43,065 bases of DNA, from contig JANWLE010000039.1 of the NCBI GenBank assembly GCA_025451035.1, positions 1-43,065 on the forward strand, written 5' to 3'. Within the stretch, counting starts at the first letter, position 1. Every line of letters begins with the position of its first letter. Shown here one piece after another: positions 29,557-35,910 of this stretch. The position numbers were made by a program, and so were the translations under genes. The stretch is from Solirubrobacteraceae bacterium (GTDB lineage Bacteria > Actinomycetota > Thermoleophilia > Solirubrobacterales > Solirubrobacteraceae). Below the pieces are notes generated by a model. The model was given only the letters and a program-made list of their open reading frames with translations, had not been told where the DNA came from and made no database searches.

Positions 29557-30587
29557 AACGCCTAGCAACCGCACGCCGCGGCGCCATCGCCGCCCCGCTG
29601 GTGACGCTGTGCCTCGTGCTCGCCGCCTGTGGGCAGAAGACCGACGTCATCACACCCGGGGCGAGCAAGCCGTTCACGGTCATGCTCGACTGGTTCCCCA
29701 ACGCAGACCACGCCGCGCTGTATTCAGCGATCGACCACGGCGACTTTCACGCCGCCGGGCTGGACGTGCAGCCGCAGGCGCCGGCTAACCCCGCCGAACC
29801 GCTCGAGCTGCTCGCGGCGGGGAAGGTGGACATGGCGATCTCCTATGAGCCTGAGCTGCTGCTGGCGCGCGACCAGGGCCAGAAGCTGGTGTCGGTCGCG
29901 GCGCTGGTGCAGCGGCCGTTGACGTCGATCATCGCGCTGCCGGGGCAGCACGTGCGCAGCGTCGCCGACCTCGCCGGCAAGCGGGTCGGCACCGCCGGCA
30001 TCAACTACCAGGCGGCGGAGCTCAGGACCGTGTTGCGCAAGGCGAAAGTCAACCCCGGCACGGTCAACGAAATCAATCTCGGCTCGGACCTGGTGGCGGC
30101 GATGCTCTCCGGCAAGGTCGCGGCGACGCTCGGCGGCTTCTGGAACTACGAGGCGCTGCAGCTAGAGCTGCTGCACAAGCACCCGGTGGTGATCCCGGTC
30201 GACCAGGCCGGGGTCCCCAGCTACAACGAGCTGGTGCTGGTGGTGCGCGAAGACGAGGTGCGCCACGACGGGCAGAACCTGCGCGCTTTCCTGGCGGCGC
30301 TGACGCGCGGCGAGAGCGAGGTGAAGGCCAACCCGGCGGCCGCCGCGAGTGCGCTGGCGCAAGCCAACCCGGCGCTGAAGAAGGAACAGAAGCTGCAGCA
30401 GGAGTCGATCGTACGCACGCTCGCCGACGTCTACCCGGCGACGACGAGCGAGCCGTTCGGCTACCAGGATCCGCTCGCCTGGGCGTCGTTCTCGCACTGG
30501 ATGTTCGCCGAAGGGCTCCTGCACACCGACCCGGCAAGCCTCCCCCAGCCATACACCAACGAGTTCCTCCCGGGCCAGGGCGCCTGA
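29553..30587 (+). CDS. thiY: Thiamine-precursor-binding lipoprotein (ThiY-like, NMT1/THI5 family)
   Basis: A 344-residue substrate-binding lipoprotein. The lipobox is LVLAAC, with Cys at about residue 26. The mature start VMLDWFPNADHAALYSAIDH is the signature of NMT1/THI5-like and ThiY proteins, which bind formylaminopyrimidine or hydroxymethyl-pyrimidine. It has the two-lobe pattern of such proteins, with GKRVGTAGINYQAAEL and LGGFWNYEA inside. I chose TTG 29553 because AGGAG at 29541-29545 lies seven bases before it and a lipoprotein signal follows at once. The longer open frame upstream lies inside the permease gene. A hairpin at 30600-30629 follows. Confidence 0.88.
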   Translation: MKRLATARRGAIAAPLVTLCLVLAACGQKTDVITPGASKPFTVMLDWFPNADHAALYSAIDHGDFHAAGLDVQPQAPANPAEPLELLAAGKVDMAISYEPELLLARDQGQKLVSVAALVQRPLTSIIALPGQHVRSVADLAGKRVGTAGINYQAAELRTVLRKAKVNPGTVNEINLGSDLVAAMLSGKVAATLGGFWNYEALQLELLHKHPVVIPVDQAGVPSYNELVLVVREDEVRHDGQNLRAFLAALTRGESEVKANPAAAASALAQANPALKKEQKLQQESIVRTLADVYPATTSEPFGYQDPLAWASFSHWMFAEGLLHTDPASLPQPYTNEFLPGQGA

Positions 30588-30599
30588 GGCCTTCTTGCG

Positions 30600-30629
30600 C
30601 GCGGGGTGCGGCGCTGGCCGCGCCCCGCG
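30600..30629. terminator. GC-rich hairpin between convergent genes
   Basis: A 13-bp stem with one G-U pair (CGCGGGGTGCGGC against GCCGCGCCCCGCG) closes a GCTG loop. It lies 12 bases after the binding-protein stop and just before the end of the convergent glycosylase gene. There is no T tract. Confidence 0.6.
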
Positions 30630-30635
30630 TGCTGC

Positions 30636-31436
30636 TCAGCCGATCAGATGGGCGGCCGCGAGCGCGGCCCAGCGCCCATACGGCGCGAAGAAGGCGCGTA
30701 CTTCGCGTTCGCCCACGCGGGCCTTCGGGTCGCCGCCGCTGAGCATCCGCCCGACGAGCTTGAGCAGCCCGACGTCGCCGGCGGGGAGCTGATCGTGACG
30801 GCCCTGCCCGTACAGCGCGAGCATCTCTACGGTCCACGCCCCGACGTGCGGGATCGCGCGCAGCCGCGCCCAGCCCCGCTCGTGGTCTGGGTGGTGCAGA
30901 TCGACGCGGCCGCTCGCTACCTCGCGCGCGACGCGCCGCAGCGCCAGCGCCCGGGCGCCGGCGAGGTCGAACGACTCAAGCCGCGCGGGCGCGACCGCGG
31001 CCAGCGTCGCGGCGGACGGCAGGTCGCGCAGCAGCGTCCCGTCAGGCGAGCGCCAGCTGCGTCCGAGGCGGTAGACCACGCGCCGCTCGATCGCGGCGGC
31101 GCGCTCGAACTCGATCAGCTGCTCGCAGACCGCCCATGCCAGCGCCTCGAACGGCTCGGGGCGGCGCGTGACGCGCAGCCAAGGGCGCCGTCGCAGCGAG
31201 GAGCCGATCAGCGGATCACGCTCAAAGCGCTTGCGGAAGGAGTCGAGATCCTCATCTACGGCGAGCGCGAAGCGCATCCGCTCGATCCCATGAGCGGCGG
31301 CCCAGCGGCTCGCTGCCAGCGCACCGAACAGCACCGTGTCCGGCGCCGGCTGGCAGACCCGCACCCGCACCGGCTCGTGCTCGTGGTGGAGCAGGCGTTC
31401 GAGCACGCCTGCTCGGCGTCGCAGCACGCCGTCCAT
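30636..31436 (-). CDS. AlkA-type DNA-3-methyladenine glycosylase
   Basis: A HhH-GPD base-excision glycosylase of the AlkA group, for removal of alkylated bases. The helix-hairpin-helix is near 193-206 (RAIPHVGAWTVEML), with the catalytic Asp221 in PAGDVGLLKLVG, and RPEPFEALAWAVCEQLIEFE (92-111) is typical of the family. There is no C-terminal iron-sulfur cluster. ATG 31436 is the first ordinary start codon (266 aa), but homologous-looking sequence continues upstream in frame (VRPPGPFRLPLRAG), so the true start may be CTG 31499, which overlaps the stop of the preceding gene (CTGA). It converges with the thiamine transporter operon. Confidence 0.85.
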   Translation of the reverse strand: MDGVLRRRAGVLERLLHHEHEPVRVRVCQPAPDTVLFGALAASRWAAAHGIERMRFALAVDEDLDSFRKRFERDPLIGSSLRRRPWLRVTRRPEPFEALAWAVCEQLIEFERAAAIERRVVYRLGRSWRSPDGTLLRDLPSAATLAAVAPARLESFDLAGARALALRRVAREVASGRVDLHHPDHERGWARLRAIPHVGAWTVEMLALYGQGRHDQLPAGDVGLLKLVGRMLSGGDPKARVGEREVRAFFAPYGRWAALAAAHLIG

Positions 31437-31495
31437 GCCGGCCCGCAGCGGCAGGCGAAAGGGGCCGGGCGGCCGGACCTCGACCCGCAGCTCGT

Positions 31496-31870
31496 TCAGC
31501 TGTTCCTGCCAGGGCTGCCGAGCAGGTGCACGTCCACGAGCAGCGAGCGGGAGGCGACGATCTGCGCGATCTCGCGGCCACCCGTGCGGCGGCGAGACCG
31601 CCCGCCGCGCCCGAGCGCGCGCTGGCCACGGCGGTGCGCGAGGGAGACGACCGTCGCGCCCGCCACGAAGCCGGTCGCGGCGACGGCGGCGGCGAGCGCG
31701 ACCTGCGTCGGGGCGATCAGCGCGCGCACGGGCAGCGAGCCGGAACGGTAGGGCTCGAGCTCGGCCTCGCCGCCGACGATGACCGCATCCAGCTCCTCGG
31801 TGTCCCCGCTGCGCGGCGCCGGCGCGCCCTGCGCTGCGTGAGGCGAATCGTCGTGCGGAGGCTCGCTCAC
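31496..31870 (-). CDS. Small membrane protein, uncharacterised
   Basis: A 124-residue protein with an acidic N-terminus (1-40), one clear membrane helix at about 49-77 (RALIAPTQVALAAAVAATGF and on) and a strongly basic region after it (RRGQRALGRGGRSRRR). This gives a likely N-out, C-in topology by the positive-inside rule. It ends with SLLVDVHLLGSPGRNS. I know no family. Start GTG 31870 is preceded by TACACT seven bases upstream, a leaderless pattern. Its stop may overlap the true start of the glycosylase gene, so the two could be one transcript. Confidence 0.6.
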   Translation of the reverse strand: MSEPPHDDSPHAAQGAPAPRSGDTEELDAVIVGGEAELEPYRSGSLPVRALIAPTQVALAAAVAATGFVAGATVVSLAHRRGQRALGRGGRSRRRTGGREIAQIVASRSLLVDVHLLGSPGRNS

Positions 31871-31877
31871 CCGCCGA

Positions 31878-31883
31878 AGTGTA
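31878..31883 (-). promoter_or_regulatory. Putative -10 element (TACACT), leaderless start
   Basis: On the minus strand TACACT is followed by seven bases and then GTG 31870. It fits the recurrent TANNNT-N6-8-start pattern and supports the GTG as the first codon. Confidence 0.4.
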
Positions 31884-31904
31884 GAGGGCGCACCCGACCG
31901 CTAG

Positions 31905-33062
31905 TCAGAGCAGGCGCTCGTACACGCGGTAGCGCTTGACGATCCGCCCACTCATCGCCTCCATGCCGCGGTTCATGGCGGTGTTCGTCTCGAGGATCCA
32001 GCCCATCTCCCCGCCCTTCTGCGGGCGCGCTTCGGCGGCGTTGAAATGCTCGACATACAGCTTCGCAGCAACCCCGGTGTGCTGATACTGCGGCTTTACG
32101 CCAAGAAAGCCGACGCGCACGCGATCCATGATGCGACCCTTGCGCAGGAAGTGCCACCAGCCGAAGGGCAGCACTTTGCCTTTCATCTTTTCGAGCACCT
32201 GGTTGATGTCGGGGATCGTGATCGCCATGCCGACAACCTCCCCGTCGGATTCGCGCTCGGCGATCATGAACCAGTGCTTGTCGAACACCAGGTGCAAATC
32301 CCAGGCGTAGGCGTCGAGGTCCTTCTTGGAGTACGGCACGAAACCCCAGTTGCGCGACCACGCGGAGTTGTAGACCTCGGCGAAGGCGTCCATGTCTTTG
32401 CGCAGCTGACGACGGCGCATCGGCCGTACGCGGATCCCGTGCTCGCTTGAGACCTTCTCGGCCAGGTCGAACATGACCGGCAGCACCTTCTCCCGGTTGT
32501 GCACCTCGACGTTCCACATCAACAGGTCCATCGCCTTGGCCATCCCCGCCTCCTCCATGCGCTGCTGGTAGTAGGGGGGGTGCCAGGGCTGCCGGATCAT
32601 CGGGCGCAGGTCGAAGCCGTCGATCAGGATGCCGCTCTCGTCGTTCATCGAGAAGTCGGCGGGGCCGACCATCCGCTCGCAGCCGCGCTGCTTGAGCCAG
32701 CCTTCGGCGGCGGCGAGCAGGCTTTCCAGCGCCTCGATGTCGTCCTCGAACTCCAAAAAGCCGAACCAGCCCCATTTGGAGTCGTGGTACTCGTTGTAGG
32801 CGTGGTCGATCTGCGCACTGACGCGGCCCACCACGCGACCGCGGCGGCGGGCGAGGAAGTACGCCGCTTCGCCGTGGCTGAAATAGGCGTTGATGCGACG
32901 GTTCAAGAACAGGCGGCGCTCGATCTTCAGCGGCGGTACCCACACCGGGTGCTGGGCGTGCAGCCGGAAGGGCAGGTTGATGAACTCTTTGAGCCCACGC
33001 CCGCGGGAGACCTCCTGCACTTCGATGCTGCTCGAGGAAACGTCGCTCAGCTGGACGCTCAT
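31905..33062 (-). CDS. GNAT-like acyltransferase of the YghO/BcerS-like family
   Basis: A 385-residue protein that from memory matches the YghO/BcerS-like family. Characteristic stretches are FINLPFRLHAQHPVWVPPLK (27-46), HGEAAYFLARRRGRVVGRVS, a GPADFSMNDESGILIDGF block and HPPYYQQRMEEAGMAKAMDL. A GNAT-like C-terminal half (about 215-380) has VGFLGVKPQYQHTGVAAKLY as the acyl-CoA-binding part. One family member, the bacterial ceramide synthase of Caulobacter, N-acylates a sphingoid base; others have no known substrate. The divergent neighbour is a serine-palmitoyltransferase-like enzyme, so an N-acyl long-chain base is a reasonable product guess. A TAGGGT box lies eight bases upstream of the ATG. 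Confidence 0.82.
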   Translation of the reverse strand: MSVQLSDVSSSSIEVQEVSRGRGLKEFINLPFRLHAQHPVWVPPLKIERRLFLNRRINAYFSHGEAAYFLARRRGRVVGRVSAQIDHAYNEYHDSKWGWFGFLEFEDDIEALESLLAAAEGWLKQRGCERMVGPADFSMNDESGILIDGFDLRPMIRQPWHPPYYQQRMEEAGMAKAMDLLMWNVEVHNREKVLPVMFDLAEKVSSEHGIRVRPMRRRQLRKDMDAFAEVYNSAWSRNWGFVPYSKKDLDAYAWDLHLVFDKHWFMIAERESDGEVVGMAITIPDINQVLEKMKGKVLPFGWWHFLRKGRIMDRVRVGFLGVKPQYQHTGVAAKLYVEHFNAAEARPQKGGEMGWILETNTAMNRGMEAMSGRIVKRYRVYERLL

Positions 33063-33070
33063 GGTCGCGC

Positions 33071-33076
33071 ACCCTA
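33071..33076 (-). promoter_or_regulatory. Putative -10 element (TAGGGT)
   Basis: On the minus strand TAGGGT lies eight bases before ATG 33062. It sits in the 115-bp divergent gap before the alpha-oxoamine synthase, where TACGAT (33131-33136) may serve the other direction. Confidence 0.3.
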
Positions 33077-33177
33077 TACCGCTCAGCGGAATCGTGCGTC
33101 CCCCAAAGGCGGGTCAGGGTGGCCGCTCGTTACGATGCAGCCAACAGCCCCGCTCTGCGCGCGGAACTGTTTTTCCG

Positions 33178-34461
33178 ATGCCCACGTCGATCGATCTTTT
33201 CGCGAAGGTCTCAGGCCACGAGCGGGCCGAGATGCTGCGCGCCGCCCGCGAAGCGGACCTGCTGCCGTTCTTCAGGACGGTCGAGTCGCCCGCGATGCCG
33301 GTCGTGGAGATGGAAGGCGCGCCGCGGATCATGCTCGCCTCCAACAACTACCTGGGGCTGACCGGCGATGAGCGTGTGATGAGGGGCGCCGAGGATGCGC
33401 TCCACCGCTACGGCACGGGGCTGACCGGCTCGCGCCTGATGAACGGGACGACGCCGCTTCATCTGCAGCTCGAGGCCGAGCTCGCGGACTGGATGGGCAC
33501 CGATGACGCGCTGGTGTTCACGACCGGCCATCAGGCGAACGTTGGCACGCTCGGCACGCTGCTGGACGCGAAAGACACGGTGATCGTCGACTCCGCTGAC
33601 CACGCCTCGATCCTCGACGGGGTGCAGCTCTCGAAAGCGAAGATGCGGCCGTTCCGGCACAGCCGCCTGGACAAGCTCGAGCGTGCGCTGCAGCGCGCGG
33701 CGCTCGACGGCGGCGGCGTGCTGGTGGTCGTCGACGGGGTCTTTTCGATGGAGGGGGACGTCGCGCCGCTGGTGGATGTCGTCGAGCTGTGCGAGCGCCA
33801 CGGGGCGCGGCTGATGGTCGACGAGGCGCACGGTGCGGGCGTGCTCGGCGCCCGCGGCGCTGGCGCCTGCGAGCTGCTCGGCGTCGAGGAGCGCGTCGAT
33901 TTGCGCATGGGCACGTTCTCCAAGTCGCTGGCCGCCTGCGGCGGTTTCATCGCCGGCTCCGCCGAGGTCATCGACTACCTGCGCTTCTCCAGCCGCGCCT
34001 TCTTGTTCACCGCCTCGGGCGTGCCGGCCGCGCTCGGCGCGGCGCTCGCGGCGCTGCGCATCATCCGCTCCGAGGAGGGCCCGGCGCTGTTGGCGAAAGC
34101 GCTGGAGAACGCGAGCTACCTGCGCGAGGGCCTGACCAGCCTCGGCTTTCTGACGTTGGCGGGCGAGCCGGTGCGCGTCGCCGGGCAGGACGCTCCGCGG
34201 TCGGTCATCACGCCGATCGTGCCGGTCGTCGTCGGCGACGACTGGAAGGCGGGGCTGTTGTGGCGTGCGCTGTATGACCGCGGCGTGTTCACGAACTGCG
34301 CGCTTCACCCTGCGGTGCCGCCGGGCGGGGCGTTGCTGCGCACGAGCGTTATGGCCACCCATGACCGCGCGACACTCGACCGTGCACTGGACGCGTTCGC
34401 TCACGTCAAGCGCGAGTTCGAGGCCGAGCACGGCCCGCTGCCCGCTCCCGGCGAGCACTAG
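33178..34461 (+). CDS. Alpha-oxoamine synthase, serine-palmitoyltransferase-like
   Basis: A 427-residue PLP enzyme of the alpha-oxoamine synthase group, which joins an amino acid and an acyl-CoA with loss of CO2. Key features are SNNYLGL (55-61), YGTGLTGSRLMNGTTPLHLQ (78-97), His142 in SADHAS (PLP stacking), DEAHGAGVLG (215-224) and the Schiff-base Lys249 in GTFSKSLAACGGFIAG. The TFSKS context and the GTG..GSR..NGT block are more like serine palmitoyltransferase than BioF (8-amino-7-oxononanoate synthase) or glycine C-acetyltransferase (Kbl), where TLGKA/TLGKAL is usual. ATG 33178 gives a normal N-terminus; the longer open frame overlaps the divergent promoter. The divergent neighbour is a BcerS-like acyltransferase. 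Confidence 0.85.
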   Translation: MPTSIDLFAKVSGHERAEMLRAAREADLLPFFRTVESPAMPVVEMEGAPRIMLASNNYLGLTGDERVMRGAEDALHRYGTGLTGSRLMNGTTPLHLQLEAELADWMGTDDALVFTTGHQANVGTLGTLLDAKDTVIVDSADHASILDGVQLSKAKMRPFRHSRLDKLERALQRAALDGGGVLVVVDGVFSMEGDVAPLVDVVELCERHGARLMVDEAHGAGVLGARGAGACELLGVEERVDLRMGTFSKSLAACGGFIAGSAEVIDYLRFSSRAFLFTASGVPAALGAALAALRIIRSEEGPALLAKALENASYLREGLTSLGFLTLAGEPVRVAGQDAPRSVITPIVPVVVGDDWKAGLLWRALYDRGVFTNCALHPAVPPGGALLRTSVMATHDRATLDRALDAFAHVKREFEAEHGPLPAPGEH

Positions 34462-34795
34462 CGCTCGGACTGTCTCGGCATCCTTCGGCGGCGGCGATGG
34501 TCAATTGAACTTGTCCGTTTCTTCACAAGTCCGATCGACAACAAAAAGGTCGCTTTTAGCGTACGAAGCGGACGTCATGCTGTTGACCGCCGACCCCCTG
34601 CTGGCGTAGCTTCCGAATTCGTTCCGCAAGACCGCTGAGGCTCCGCCCGGGGCAGTGCCCAGGCGAAGAAAACGGTGGGGTCGCCGTGCCTGGCACAGAA
34701 GGGGTTGGGGCCGGTTTTGCGGACGTGGACTACCTGCAAATACCTAGCATGTCGGCCGCGGCGGGACCCGCGTGCGCGACGGGGAGTGAGTACAC
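34462..34795. other. Intergenic region of 334 bp
   Basis: No gene is supported here. The first half has an AT-rich patch at about 34500-34560 with a small inverted repeat, ACTTGT (34509-34514) and ACAAGT (34525-34530). The middle has GTGCCCAGGC and GCCTGGCAC, a bulged hairpin around 34650-34695. TAGCAT at 34745-34750 is a plausible -10 box for the IHF gene with a leader of about 39 bases. Confidence 0.5.
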
Positions 34796-35200
34796 ATGAC
34801 CGCGACAGCGACGATTGCCCCTGCCGATCCTCAATACATGCGCGCACTGGAACGAGCTAACAAGGTGCGACTCGCCCGCGCCGAGCTCAAGCGCGGCGTA
34901 GCCACGGGGGAGATCGATGTCGCTGATGTGATCCTCCGGTGCCCGTGGGAGGCGAGCAGCATGGCTGTCGCCGACCTATTGATGAGCCAGCGCCGCTGGG
35001 GACAGACGCGTTGCCGCAAGTTCCTGACGCAGATCCCGATGTCGGAGAACAAGACGGTCGGCTCGATGACAGAGCGCCAGCGCAACACGCTCGCCGCGCT
35101 GCTGTCGAGCACCCGGCGCCGCGAGGACTCACTGACCGCGACCCACACGGTTTCCGCCGCGGGCGGCTACTCCCCCGCTCGCGCCCTGGCGGCGGTCTAG
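34796..35200 (+). CDS. Actinobacterial integration host factor (mIHF-like)
   Basis: A 134-residue DNA-binding protein of the mIHF/sIHF type, nucleoid proteins of actinobacteria that are unrelated to E. coli IHF. Recognisable parts are the basic helix ALERANKVRLARAELKRGVA (17-36), VADLLMSQRRWGQTRCRKFL near 58-77 (the helix-two-turn-helix with Gly and Arg contacts) and TERQRNTLAALL. Here the Gly-rich turn reads WGQTRC, where GVGKVRA is usual, and the C-terminus has a 30-residue Ser/Ala-rich extension. GGGGAG lies nine bases before the ATG. It ends in a CTAG that is shared with the stop of the convergent thioredoxin-like gene. Confidence 0.82.
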   Translation: MTATATIAPADPQYMRALERANKVRLARAELKRGVATGEIDVADVILRCPWEASSMAVADLLMSQRRWGQTRCRKFLTQIPMSENKTVGSMTERQRNTLAALLSSTRRREDSLTATHTVSAAGGYSPARALAAV

Positions 35201-35910
35201 CCGCCGCGCGCTCGGCCACGCGGAGGCGCTTTGGCGGCGCCTGTGTGGCTCGACGCGGGCGCGTGCTGGGAGGCGGCGCTCCCGGCGAGTAGTTCGCTCG
35301 CGTGCATGCGCAGCTGTGCCAGCGGCGGGGTGAGCGCCGGCGGGACGCTCTGCAGCGCCCCGCCGGGGTAGATGAAGTCGACCTGGGGGCAGCTCGCGAG
35401 CCTGTAGAGGCCGGCGAGTGCGCCATCGCGGTCGTAGCCGACCGGGATCGTGAGGCGGCGCTTGGCCACAAGCGCCCGCAGCGAGGCGCGCTGCCCCCTT
35501 ATGGCGACGGCGGCGAAACGCACGGACGGCATCGACCGAGCAAGCGCCTGCAGCTCGTCGAGGATCTTCGTGCAGTCGCCGCCATCGACGAACAGCGCGA
35601 GCACCACCGGATGGTGTTCGTAGAGTTCGCAGATGTTGAGGATCTGCGCGCCACGGACCGTGCACGCCGGCTTGGCGCCGGCCTGGCCTTCGTGTGAATG
35701 GGTCGCGATATTGGCGTCACCTTCGAGGCTTGCGGCCGCCAGGGGCACCGCGAACGGCGGCGCGTGCTGCCCGGGCCGCAGGCCGCTGAAGCCGCTTGTT
35801 TTGGCCAATAGCGCGCCGAGCGTCAGCGCCACGAATGCGATCAGCCCGAGCAGACTGACGTAGTGGCGGTAGCGGGGTGCGTCTTTGGACTGTGACTCAG
35901 GCTGGCTCAT
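35197..35910 (-). CDS. Membrane-anchored thioredoxin-fold protein
   Basis: A 237-residue protein with an N-terminal membrane anchor (about 17-36, YVSLLGLIAFVALTLGALL) and an extracytoplasmic domain that reads like the AhpC/TlpA thioredoxin fold: GQHAPPFAVPLA, then VVLALFVDGGDCTKILDEL (about 102-120). In place of CxxC there is a single Cys (DCTKI), so classical disulfide exchange is not possible. Two further cysteines lie just upstream (PACTV and NICEL). The C-terminal 40 residues are low complexity. Its ATG at 35910 is inside the last codons of the RND gene (14-base overlap), so it is made with it. The role is unknown; a peroxiredoxin-like or redox-sensing role is possible. Confidence 0.72.
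   Translation of the reverse strand: MSQPESQSKDAPRYRHYVSLLGLIAFVALTLGALLAKTSGFSGLRPGQHAPPFAVPLAAASLEGDANIATHSHEGQAGAKPACTVRGAQILNICELYEHHPVVLALFVDGGDCTKILDELQALARSMPSVRFAAVAIRGQRASLRALVAKRRLTIPVGYDRDGALAGLYRLASCPQVDFIYPGGALQSVPPALTPPLAQLRMHASELLAGSAASQHAPASSHTGAAKAPPRGRARGG

Noticed and set aside
31867-33072. A 401-codon minus-strand open frame inside the BcerS-like gene region
   Set aside because: It is in another frame of the same strand, Arg/Pro/Gly-rich and motif-free; the 385-residue frame matches the YghO/BcerS-like family.
33211-34458. A 415-codon minus-strand open frame opposite the alpha-oxoamine synthase
   Set aside because: The plus-strand gene has all PLP-enzyme motifs; the opposite frame is a low-complexity Arg/Gln/His-rich shadow.
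34640-34700. Inverted GTGCCCAGGC...GCCTGGCAC in the gap before the IHF gene
   Set aside because: The arms need a bulge and have a long loop; noted in the intergenic entry but too weak to call a terminator or RNA.
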